From the NCBI GenBank assembly GCA_015489365.1, contig WFZW01000085.1, forward strand, positions 1-41,033: DNA of 41,033 bases, in the 5' to 3' direction. Below, one piece after another: positions 1-7,145 of this stretch (its first letter is position 1; the number at the start of each line of letters is the position of its first letter). Below the pieces are notes generated by a model. It was not told where the DNA came from. It ran no database searches and saw only the letters and a list, made by a program, of their open reading frames with translations. Source of the DNA: Deltaproteobacteria bacterium. Lineage in GTDB: Bacteria > Desulfobacterota > Dissulfuribacteria > Dissulfuribacterales > QOAL01. The position numbers and the translations under genes were made by a program.

Positions 1-98
1 CGGGTAAAGGCGGGGTTTTCCCCCGCCCTCCCTACACCACCTGGCATGCAGGTCCGCACCAGGCGCTTTCCAAGGGTTACCGGGCTATAGCCGGGTAA
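1..98 (-). mobile_element. Group II intron 3' remnant (D4 base, D5, D6)
   Basis: Read on the minus strand, positions about 67-35 fold like group II intron domain V. There is a lower helix GCCUG/CAGGU, a two-nucleotide bulge on the 3' side, a five-pair upper helix closed by GACC, and C-G, G.U, C-G pairs matching a CGC catalytic triad. Positions 34-1 follow as a domain-VI-like hairpin (arms 9-15 and 21-27) with an unpaired A close to the 3' end. Positions 77-98 form a perfect inverted repeat that could be the base of domain IV. No intron-encoded reverse transcriptase is present; IS21 remnants begin about 50 bp away. The true 3' end lies at or beyond the left edge. The call rests on folding by eye and family knowledge. 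Confidence 0.55.
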
Positions 99-144
99 TG
101 GATGTTTACTCACAGCTCTTTGACAGCAAACCTTGCTCATTCAG

Positions 145-600
145 CTACTTATTGGTCATCCCCAATTGGGTCGCCAGGGTCTTGGCAAGTCGGTATGGTC
201 TCTTGCAGCTCAGGCCGATGGAAAAGGCCAGCCGCAGGTTTGTACCGAGTTTGACCAGTTCGCGAACCTTGGTCCGGCACCAGCGCCAGGACGGCGGTGA
301 ATTGCACCTTGTAGCCGGCGTCAACTGCCTCTTGGCCGATGCCGAGGCCAGGCGGGTCTTGCCCACTACGAGCGGGCCGATGAAGATCAGATTGGCGCGT
401 TCGTCGATGAAGCTGAAATCCAGCAGCTGGTTGACCTGACGCTTGGTGATGGTGGTCTGGTGCCGGTGGTCGAACTTGGCCAGGTGCTTGTCCACTGGGA
501 AGCCGGCCTTGCGTCGGTTGAGGGCGATGCGCCCTTGGACGATGTGATTACAGAGGACACCTCGGTACTGGCTGGCGACCTGTTCGATGGAAATACTCAT
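145..600 (-). pseudogene. istB: IS21-family helper ATPase IstB, degraded
   Basis: IstB is the AAA+ ATPase that assists the IS21 transposase. The N-terminus from the ATG at 600 (MSISIEQV) and the segment LLDFSFIDER...GKTRLA match IstB. The Walker A reads GPLVVGKT where GPPGVGKT is usual. Shortly after GKT the reading frame is lost: the expected continuation (AVDAGYKVQFTAVLALV) lies in another frame, and the protein ends about halfway through the family's normal length of about 250 residues. It is therefore frameshifted and truncated. It lies directly downstream of the istA remnant, as in intact IS21 elements. The base composition looks richer in G+C than the neighbouring chromosomal genes. Confidence 0.75.
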
Positions 601-1425
601 GGGCGACCTCCTATGCGTGTCCCTGCCTACCGCCTTGTCGCGGCAGTAATCATTGTTGTGGATGACTGGATCCTTGCCCTGAGAGCGCCTGTGGCGGGCG
701 ATTCCCCAGCCGTCCTCCAGGTCAGTGAGGATTAAGGTTCCGTCCTCGGTACGTACCCTGACCCGGGTACCCTGATAGGCCATGGGAGCGGAATACTTGT
801 TGGCGTGCCATGAGAACAGGCCGGTCTTGTCCACCTTGCGACTCTCCACAGGCACCTGTTGCCCAAGGGACGCCTGGGTCAGGTAAGGTCCCATGATAGG
901 CTGGACCGCCTCCGGCGCCCAGTCTATCGGGGCCGCTCGTTCTGCTCGCCGTGAATAGGACAACCGAAGACCACAAAGTACACCGCAGCCTCGACCCTGC
1001 CAATACGAACCCAGCACAGCTCGCTGCCATCGACCTGGCATTGCACACCAGGCACGCTCTCGACAACCGGCTCGTAGTAGCGCTTCTAGCGCAGGATCAC
1101 CATCTCCTTGAACTCGCTGTAGCGGCGTGCCGAGCGGTCCGAAACCTACAGCTCCGGGTGTTTCTGGTTGAGCTTGTGCAGCACCTTCACTGCACTGAGG
1201 TTGGGAAACTGCCCCGGCAGGGAGACGATGTAATCCCGGTGTGCATCGAGCCGCTTGTGCCGCCTACGCTGCCTTTGCTGTGCCTCAATGACGGCCTCGT
1301 CATGCACAGGTGCTTCCTTACCGTGTTGCGGGATATGCCCAGTTAGCAGGCAATGGCGCGAATCGTAAGGGCGTTGCCCTTGTCGTAGGGCCAAGGACGG
1401 ACAAAAAGGCCGTTTATGGAGGGAT
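601..1425 (-). pseudogene. istA: IS21-family transposase IstA, degraded
   Basis: Fragments of IstA occur in order on the minus strand but in different frames. They are a helix-turn-helix piece (LTIRAIAC-stop-LGISRNTVRK) near 1370-1320, a segment LDAHRDYIVSLPGQFPNLSA, then after a stop VSDRSARRY, after another stop EPVVESVPGVQCQVDG, and finally the C-terminal piece VDKTGLFSWHANKYS at about 820-770. At least three in-frame stops and several frameshifts are visible. The region between the first catalytic Asp (QVDG) and the C-terminal part is far too short, so most of the DDE core is deleted. This element cannot move by itself. Its upstream end abuts the 3' end of the NapH-like gene. Confidence 0.75.
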
Positions 1426-1431
1426 AGTTGG

Positions 1432-2463
1432 CTAGCCACCGATCATCATCTGGTAAATTCTTGAAAACACCTCTGCCGGAATCTGGCTCTCCCAGTGACC
1501 TGTTAGCTTTGCAAGCCCCCAGCCGGCAAGGAGAACAAATACGGTGCCTGCCGGGATCAATATCTTAGGTACCAAGGGTCTGGTTGAAAGCCCTGGGAAT
1601 GACAGGCCTGGCGACAGACATCCTTTGGGGCATGCAGCCGCACACTCTGTACAGCCGATACATTCACAGTTCCTCACCGCCTCATAATCTGTAATCTTGA
1701 TACCTGAAGGGCAGACTTGTTCGCAACCCTTGCAGCCACTACAGGCATCCCTATCGCGCCTCAATTGGATAGGGCTCAACAAGGCCAGGAACCCTAAGAG
1801 CAACCCATAGGGACAGAGGTACCTACACCAAAAATTCCTTATCAATACCGACAATATGGCAAGCCCTGCTATCACTTCCAGGGCCATGTACGATGGCGAG
1901 AGGAAAAATCGTAGCATCTTGGCATCGGCCGCCATGTTGTATGGCGAAAAAAGAAAATCATTTGCCTGCCTAAGGTCCATCTTCCAAAATATAACATAGA
2001 TAAAAAAACCCAGGAGCAGGTATTTGGCAGATAGCAAGGGATAGTCCAACCAAGGTGGAAGCTGCCTTGCCATGTGGATACGCCGGCCCAATTTCTCCAA
2101 CTTATTGGATAGTGTTCCCACCGGGCAGACCCAGCCACAAAAACCCTTTCTGAACAACAGTGCCGAAACCATAACCGCAATGAAAATAGTGAGCCCCGCT
2201 GGATGGACCTGGTCATACTGGCCGCTAAGGATGAGACGTTTGAGCCCCACGAGGGCACTTATGGGAAGAAAGGCCTCGACGGCTGCCGGCCTCGACAGCG
2301 GCTGCCCCTGACCGTTCATGGCCCATTGATAAAACTGGTAGAATCTAAAGCCTACGAAGAGGCTAAATAGCAAGTAAATATTTTGAACCGCCTTTCTAAG
2401 GCCTGGAAGCAGGATATTGGGTATGTCAAAGCCTTTACTAATCATGCCAGCCAATACTAGCAT
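1432..2463 (-). CDS. NapH-like 4Fe-4S membrane protein
   Basis: A 343-residue polytopic inner-membrane iron-sulfur protein of the NapH/RdxH type (4Fe-4S binding, CxxxCP motifs), probably an electron-transfer module between quinones and other carriers. About six hydrophobic segments are visible, near residues 28-46, 88-106, 143-163, 190-210, 217-232 and 300-320. Two CxxxCP motifs (GFCGWVCPVG and FWCRYLCPYG) lie at membrane borders. Two ferredoxin-type clusters follow (CSGCKGCEQVCP and CECIGCTECAAACP), then a last membrane segment. The ATG at 2463 has an AGG six bases upstream. The stop codon lies where IS21 debris begins, so the C-terminus may have been shortened by the insertion. The partner and physiological role cannot be read from the neighbours. 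Confidence 0.8.
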   Translation of the reverse strand: MLVLAGMISKGFDIPNILLPGLRKAVQNIYLLFSLFVGFRFYQFYQWAMNGQGQPLSRPAAVEAFLPISALVGLKRLILSGQYDQVHPAGLTIFIAVMVSALLFRKGFCGWVCPVGTLSNKLEKLGRRIHMARQLPPWLDYPLLSAKYLLLGFFIYVIFWKMDLRQANDFLFSPYNMAADAKMLRFFLSPSYMALEVIAGLAILSVLIRNFWCRYLCPYGLLLGFLALLSPIQLRRDRDACSGCKGCEQVCPSGIKITDYEAVRNCECIGCTECAAACPKGCLSPGLSFPGLSTRPLVPKILIPAGTVFVLLAGWGLAKLTGHWESQIPAEVFSRIYQMMIGG

Positions 2464-2524
2464 TTAAACCTACTTAGTAAAGGATCTGATTTATTGGGCC
2501 AATTACAAACAATCTGCGGGCTTG

Positions 2525-2617
2525 TCAGAAAATCAGCGCATTATCTTTCGCCACCAACAACTCCAGAAGATCCAACCAGTCACGGGCAGACATGAAACCT
2601 ACCCAATGGGCATCCAT
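2525..2617 (-). CDS. Possible 30-residue small ORF before the NapH-like gene
   Basis: An ATG at 2617, with AGGA four bases upstream, opens a 30-residue frame upstream of the NapH-like gene on the same strand. The peptide begins MDAHWVGFMSARDW and continues with an amphipathic leucine-rich stretch (LDLLELLV). The composition looks protein-like rather than random, but 30 codons can arise by chance. It could be a leader peptide, a real small protein, or the tail of a lost gene. No family is recognised. Confidence 0.25.
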   Translation of the reverse strand: MDAHWVGFMSARDWLDLLELLVAKDNALIF

Positions 2618-2666
2618 ACATCCTGTGATGGAACTGTAACCCGATGGTTAAGGCTTGACAGATCCT

Positions 2667-2695
2667 TTGACAAAATGCTACCTCTCCAATAAAAG
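2667..2695 (+). promoter_or_regulatory. Sigma-70-type promoter for the 2745 gene
   Basis: TTGACA at 2667-2672 is followed after 17 bases by TAAAAG at 2690-2695, a consensus -35 with a 4/6 -10 box. Transcription would start near 2702. That supports translation from the ATG at 2745 and not from the TTG at 2655. Confidence 0.45.
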
Positions 2696-2744
2696 AATAT
2701 GGATTAAACTGAAATTATTAATTTTTTGCTGGCTACGCCATTTC

Positions 2745-3908
2745 ATGGAAAGTACCTATCTATTCTCCAGCCCACTAGGAGACATCCAAGCAGGGCCATC
2801 TGACCTCAAAAAGCCCTTCAAGCTCTCCTTGTCCAAGGAACATGAGTTTCTGACCCTGGGGGATTATTTCCGTTGTATAGAAAACTTCCTCTGCACCGTG
2901 GGATTACTCCCCCTCTCTGCCCTGTTCAAGACCCTCCCATCAAACAAGGACGAAAATAAAAAGAGGCCCACCCTAAAACGCATCCTAATCCGCACAGAAA
3001 AACACGGGGCCCTATATCATATGGCGAGTGCCGATCTCTTCACGGATGACGAGATGGCAAGGCTCTGCATAGCCTCTGCCATCTCCGAAGCAGGAAAGAT
3101 ATATCTTGATAACGAATACGAATTGATCCAACAACTAAACAGGAAAACCGGCCTTTCGTATTTGCCACATCCCTATGTAAAGGCCCCGGTAACCTGCCAT
3201 TGCCATGGCAGGTGCACGGAATTCATAATGACTGCATACCAATGGTTCGACGACTTCCACGAATGGCATTTTTCAAGGGATAAAACCGATGGCTTGGCAA
3301 TACGTCTATGGGATACTAGGAGGGGCTACAGGTGGCTAGAACGAAATGAGGCGCTTCAGCTCTTTTTCGAGATCTCCTTTATCCTCACCATGTATTACGA
3401 TGTAGAGACAATGAGACGAATAGGCCCATGGCACAACGGAGCAGGTGACTTCATCGTGAAAACATCAAAACAACCAATGGAAGTCAGGTTGACTACCGTG
3501 AGGGGATATGAATCGCTTTTTTACGATACAGCCACTGATCCCTTCATCGGCCTGATCTATTTCTTCCTGGAGCACATGATCCAGATACGTATGGATCGAC
3601 TTGATGGAACCGGGGAACCCGTATGGGCACCGAAAGAATACCTTGAATCAGCGGTAACTGGCTTTTTTAGGGCCTTAGAAAGAAAGGAGAGAAATGGGAG
3701 CCCGTTACCAGCCTCTGCCCACATGATAGAAAAGACCCTTGCAGACCTGGACGTTGGAGAAATACGTCGTCTTTATACCCCAATAGAGGGGGAATACCGG
3801 CATGGGCCTGAAGGGCAATGGAAGGTCATCGATCAGAACCTGGGCACACATGTTAAGGAATTGACCACTGCCATAAGGTATGCATATCAAAGATCACCTG
3901 CCTGTTGA
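2745..3908 (+). CDS. Conserved hypothetical protein
   Basis: A 387-residue soluble-looking protein that I cannot assign to a named family. The frame is open back to a TTG at 2655, but a likely promoter lies inside that extension and residues before METSYL-like start (MESTYLFSSP) look non-coding, so the ATG at 2745 is preferred. Visible features are a Cys/His cluster CHCHGRC around residues 153-159, a string of aromatic residues (YQWFDDFHEWHF), and a motif PWHNGAGDF near residue 230 followed by VRLTTVRGY. The HxGAGDF signature recalls phosphotransferase-like loops, but no complete kinase motif set is present, so no function is claimed. The 3' end overlaps the convergent histidine kinase gene by 22 bp. 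Confidence 0.7.
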   Translation: MESTYLFSSPLGDIQAGPSDLKKPFKLSLSKEHEFLTLGDYFRCIENFLCTVGLLPLSALFKTLPSNKDENKKRPTLKRILIRTEKHGALYHMASADLFTDDEMARLCIASAISEAGKIYLDNEYELIQQLNRKTGLSYLPHPYVKAPVTCHCHGRCTEFIMTAYQWFDDFHEWHFSRDKTDGLAIRLWDTRRGYRWLERNEALQLFFEISFILTMYYDVETMRRIGPWHNGAGDFIVKTSKQPMEVRLTTVRGYESLFYDTATDPFIGLIYFFLEHMIQIRMDRLDGTGEPVWAPKEYLESAVTGFFRALERKERNGSPLPASAHMIEKTLADLDVGEIRRLYTPIEGEYRHGPEGQWKVIDQNLGTHVKELTTAIRYAYQRSPAC

Positions 3909-5431
3909 TTCAATGGAAGATAGATAGAAAAGGTCGCCCCCTTTCCCAACCTGCTCGACACACCCACCCTACCCCCATGGATCTGCACTATATGTTTTAC
4001 TATGGCAAGGCCCAATCCAGCACCTCCCGATTCAAAATGGACACGATGTGTAGATTGAGGCTGGTTCCCTGCACCATGGAGTGCAGACCCGGATGGGCAG
4101 GCCGTATCGGTGATCCTTGTTCGTGCTCTTTCACCCCGATAGAACCTTTCAAAAAGTCTCGGCAGGTGCTTAGCCCCAATACCTGGCCCGAAATCCTGCA
4201 CGCTTATGACCACCTCCTTCCCTCCTGACGAGGTGGCAATGGCGCCCCGTATAAGCACATCACCTGATTTGCCACTATATCTTATGGCATTTGTAACCAG
4301 ATTTGTTATTGCCTGTTCCAACAGCCTGAAATTTATAACGGCCTTTATATCTTTTGGACAAGAGACCTTCAGATTTACATGCCTATCCCTGGCCTTCAAG
4401 GCACATATCTCTCTTGCCGATTCCAATACATCCGATATCCTTTCCTCTGCAAATGGGATATCGTATTCTCTAAGACCCTGCTCAATACTGGATAGGGCCA
4501 GGAGGTCCCCAGTAATCGCCCCAAGGCGATCGGCCTGCCTGCATATAATCTCCAAGAAACGTCTAGCATAGGCAGGATCATCAAGGGCACCATTCAGCAA
4601 TGTCTCAGCATATCCCTTTATCGACGTAACCGGGGTCCTGATCTCGTGGGACAGGTTGTCCACAAAGTCCCTACGGGCACGCTCCAAACGCTTAAGCTCT
4701 GTCAAGTCATCTAGGAGGATCAAGGTTCCCTCGAAATCCCCATCCTTGCTCCTCAACGCCACCATGTTAACCTGGAGATAGCGTCTCCTTGCCCCCTCGT
4801 GGAGGACCAATTCCCTCCTGATCCATCCCCTGGAATTACGGGCACTTTCTATCTGGCCTTTGAAATCCAGGCTTCTGATGATGCCGTGGATAGAATGGCC
4901 CAAAGCCCTATCCATGTCCATCTTTAAAAGGTCAAATGCCGCATTATTTAGCCTCAATATCCTGTCATCGAGATCAAGCAGCAGCACCGGCTCCTTCATG
5001 TTTTTAAAAACAAGCTCCAACTCTTGACCCTGGCGAGAGATTTCCCGAAAACGTCCTTCAAGGCCTGCGGCTGTATCATGGATGGAATAGACAAGATCCT
5101 CCAACTCCATAGGGACCATCCAGCATCCCAGTTGCCTGCTATTGGAATCACCCCTTGCAAGCCCTTCGACCATGTTCCGGAGCTCCACAAGTGAACAGCG
5201 CATAAGGCGCGAAATCCAATATGACAACAGGAGATAAATAGCTAGAAAGACGAAAATGGCTGTAAGCAGTTCCAGCCAAGAATAGGGCAAAAGAATAGGG
5301 TGCATCCCATGTTGATGTACCCTTCCGCCCTTGAGGATGGCCTCCGCACGCCAAGCAAGAAGGATCATGACACCCGTAATGGCCAGGATACCGGGTAAGG
5401 ACACATACCACATAAGATTTTGTTTCTTCAT
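3887..5431 (-). CDS. PhoR-like sensor histidine kinase
   Basis: A 514-residue membrane sensor kinase. Transmembrane segments are near residues 10-27 and 53-75, enclosing a short periplasmic loop, followed by a HAMP-like linker, a PAS domain at about 135-245, a HisKA domain with phospho-accepting His262 (NLSHEIRTP) and a HATPase domain. The latter has an N box (NLVTNAIRYS), a G1 box (DFGPGIG) and a G2 box (GAGLGLAIVKH). About 27 residues (440-466, bases 4034-4114) are inserted between FERFYRGERARTR and ESGGAGLG, where relatives run straight through, which enlarges the ATP lid. The frame stays intact. No response regulator lies beside it, so the signal and partner are unknown. PhoR is the closest architecture, but phosphate sensing is not shown. 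Confidence 0.88.
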   Translation of the reverse strand: MKKQNLMWYVSLPGILAITGVMILLAWRAEAILKGGRVHQHGMHPILLPYSWLELLTAIFVFLAIYLLLSYWISRLMRCSLVELRNMVEGLARGDSNSRQLGCWMVPMELEDLVYSIHDTAAGLEGRFREISRQGQELELVFKNMKEPVLLLDLDDRILRLNNAAFDLLKMDMDRALGHSIHGIIRSLDFKGQIESARNSRGWIRRELVLHEGARRRYLQVNMVALRSKDGDFEGTLILLDDLTELKRLERARRDFVDNLSHEIRTPVTSIKGYAETLLNGALDDPAYARRFLEIICRQADRLGAITGDLLALSSIEQGLREYDIPFAEERISDVLESAREICALKARDRHVNLKVSCPKDIKAVINFRLLEQAITNLVTNAIRYSGKSGDVLIRGAIATSSGGKEVVISVQDFGPGIGAKHLPRLFERFYRGERARTRITDTACPSGSALHGAGNQPQSTHRVHFESGGAGLGLAIVKHIVQIHGGRVGVSSRLGKGATFSIYLPLNQQAGDL

Positions 5432-5518
5432 TGAGATGTAAATCCAGAAGGAGGAGAAGAAGACCTATAAACTCTACGCCTGCGCTCTCATACGAAGCAG
5501 TGGACTTGTGATGAATAC

Positions 5519-5718
5519 CAAAACCTTTATGCAGTCGTATCCCCTAGGTTGTACCCCCAAGGGCATGAAGACATTGCCCTTAGCCGGAATGTACCTTCAC
5601 GGTAACAGTAATTCCAGAAGCTGGCACAACGAAGTATGAAAATGCGCCCCTGGGACCATTTTGCTTTTGTCCATCTGTGTCCTTGTGTGTCCATGGCTAA
5701 GTAAAAAATGCATTCTCA
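5519..5718 (+). repeat. Dispersed intergenic repeat, copy 1 (full)
   Basis: This element fills about half of the 409-bp gap between the kinase and the VOC-methyltransferase gene. The left half contains GTACCCCCAA then GCATGAAG, with a hairpin (TGAAGACATT 566-575 against AATGT 588-592 and CTTCA 595-599). The right half carries ACAACGAAGTATGAAAATGC and ends in CCTTGTGTGTCCATGGCTAA. The same blocks recur at nine other places in this window, all in this orientation. I see nothing else in the rest of the gap (5719-5840). Confidence 0.8.
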
Positions 5719-5840
5719 GGTGATATTATGCACTTTAAATACCGAACAAGGGGCTACTGCCCGCCAGTTGACGTGCCAAAGCCACCCCCAGGGATTAAAC
5801 TGTATGACGGCTAAATGTGCCACCAAGGGAGGGAGACAAC

Positions 5841-6896
5841 TTACTCTATACGGCCACCTCTTCGCTCAAGGACCACGAATATCCCCTTCGGATGTGCAGG
5901 AAGATTACCCACAAAGGTAACGGCCCGGATGGACCTTATTATAAACCTTTTTCCAAAATATCCCTCAATATCCTCTTCCGAGAACCGAAACGGGCCCCAA
6001 TCGCCTGGCTCGTCCTTGCTGAAGACCTTAAGGAATAGGCAGCCACTCGGCTTGAGGACAGATAGTACATTGGAAATATATAGATCCCGCTTTTCAGGTG
6101 GTAAGGTATGGAAACAACCCCTATCGAATACATAATCAAAGGTACCCAGGTGGTCCATGGATCGAAGGACATCGGCTACCTCGAAGGTAAGCCGGGGATT
6201 CCCCCCATACACCCTTCTTGCATAGCGTATGGCCCCTGGTGCTATATCCACGGCCACAACCTCATAGCCCAATGCGGCGAGCCTAGAGGCAACGGTACCT
6301 GCCCCGCATCCAAGCTCAAGGAATCGACCAGGCAACTTGGCCATGGTGCACAGGCATTCGGCAAGCTCCTGGTCCAACACCTCTGTATACCAGGGCATAC
6401 GGTGTACAGGGGCCTTATCATAGAGGCCCTTCCAGCGCCCTGGGTCATGCCTGGCCCCTGGACGCTCAGGTGATAACGGCCTACCCCGCTTAAGCTCTTC
6501 CGGGGTCCCAATGGCCCTAATTTCTATGTGATGCCCATCAGGATCCCTAAGACGCAGGGCCTGGTATCTATCCTCTATATTTTCAGGCCCAGAAACAGGG
6601 ATGGCAAAGGACCTTATACGTTCCAAGGCGCCCAGGATCTCCCATATTGGAATCTCGAAAACCATGCTGTATGGCTGCTTGATCATGTCGGTTTCTTCAA
6701 CAAGGAGTGAAAAATTGCCGAGAGAAAGCTCAAGGACCTCTCCATCCTGCCTTGGTACCAGGCCCAACACGTCCCTATAAAAGGCCATCGATGTGGCCTT
6801 GTCGGTTACAGGCAGGGAAACACCCTTGACATGCCGCAGTACCAGAGGTCTTTGGCCAACCTCCTCTGGCTGATTTTGCACCTCTTTTCTATTCAA
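5841..6896 (-). CDS. VOC domain fused to SAM methyltransferase
   Basis: A two-domain protein of about 351 residues. The N-terminal half is a vicinal-oxygen-chelate (glyoxalase/bleomycin-resistance) domain, from GVSLPVTD through FYRDVLGLVP to RDPDGHHIEI. The C-terminal half is a class I methyltransferase with motif I LELGCGAG, VVAVDIAPGAI as the acidic motif II, and FDYVFDRGCFH. The first VOC metal-ligand position is Ser, not His/Gln, so metal catalysis is doubtful. The frame is open to 7007, but that would run through tRNA-Arg, so the start must be internal: TTG 6896 (AGG four bases upstream) or GTG 6881. The methyl acceptor is unknown. Thiopurine-type or small-molecule detoxifying methyltransferases are the nearest look-alikes. 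Confidence 0.75.
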   Translation of the reverse strand: MNRKEVQNQPEEVGQRPLVLRHVKGVSLPVTDKATSMAFYRDVLGLVPRQDGEVLELSLGNFSLLVEETDMIKQPYSMVFEIPIWEILGALERIRSFAIPVSGPENIEDRYQALRLRDPDGHHIEIRAIGTPEELKRGRPLSPERPGARHDPGRWKGLYDKAPVHRMPWYTEVLDQELAECLCTMAKLPGRFLELGCGAGTVASRLAALGYEVVAVDIAPGAIRYARRVYGGNPRLTFEVADVLRSMDHLGTFDYVFDRGCFHTLPPEKRDLYISNVLSVLKPSGCLFLKVFSKDEPGDWGPFRFSEEDIEGYFGKRFIIRSIRAVTFVGNLPAHPKGIFVVLERRGGRIE

Positions 6897-6979
6897 TGTA
6901 CCTAAAACCAGGCTACAATATAGGGAATATTTAGATGGAGGCCAGATACTTGACCGGCGCCCATGAAAAGCGATCAGGA

Positions 6980-7056
<77 letters not shown>

Positions 7057-7145
7057 TTGGACTTATTTATCCTAATTTGACCTCATAGGCTTGTCAATCA
7101 GGACAAAATACTATCAAATAGCGATAAATTAAGGCAGGAGTAATG

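Noticed and set aside
1090-1150. Two in-frame TAG codons in istA as possible amber readthrough
   Set aside because: A TAA, frameshifts and a large deletion are also present, so the gene is simply decayed.
2655-2744. TTG start extending the unknown protein by 30 residues
   Set aside because: A good promoter lies inside this segment, so the transcript would begin after the TTG.
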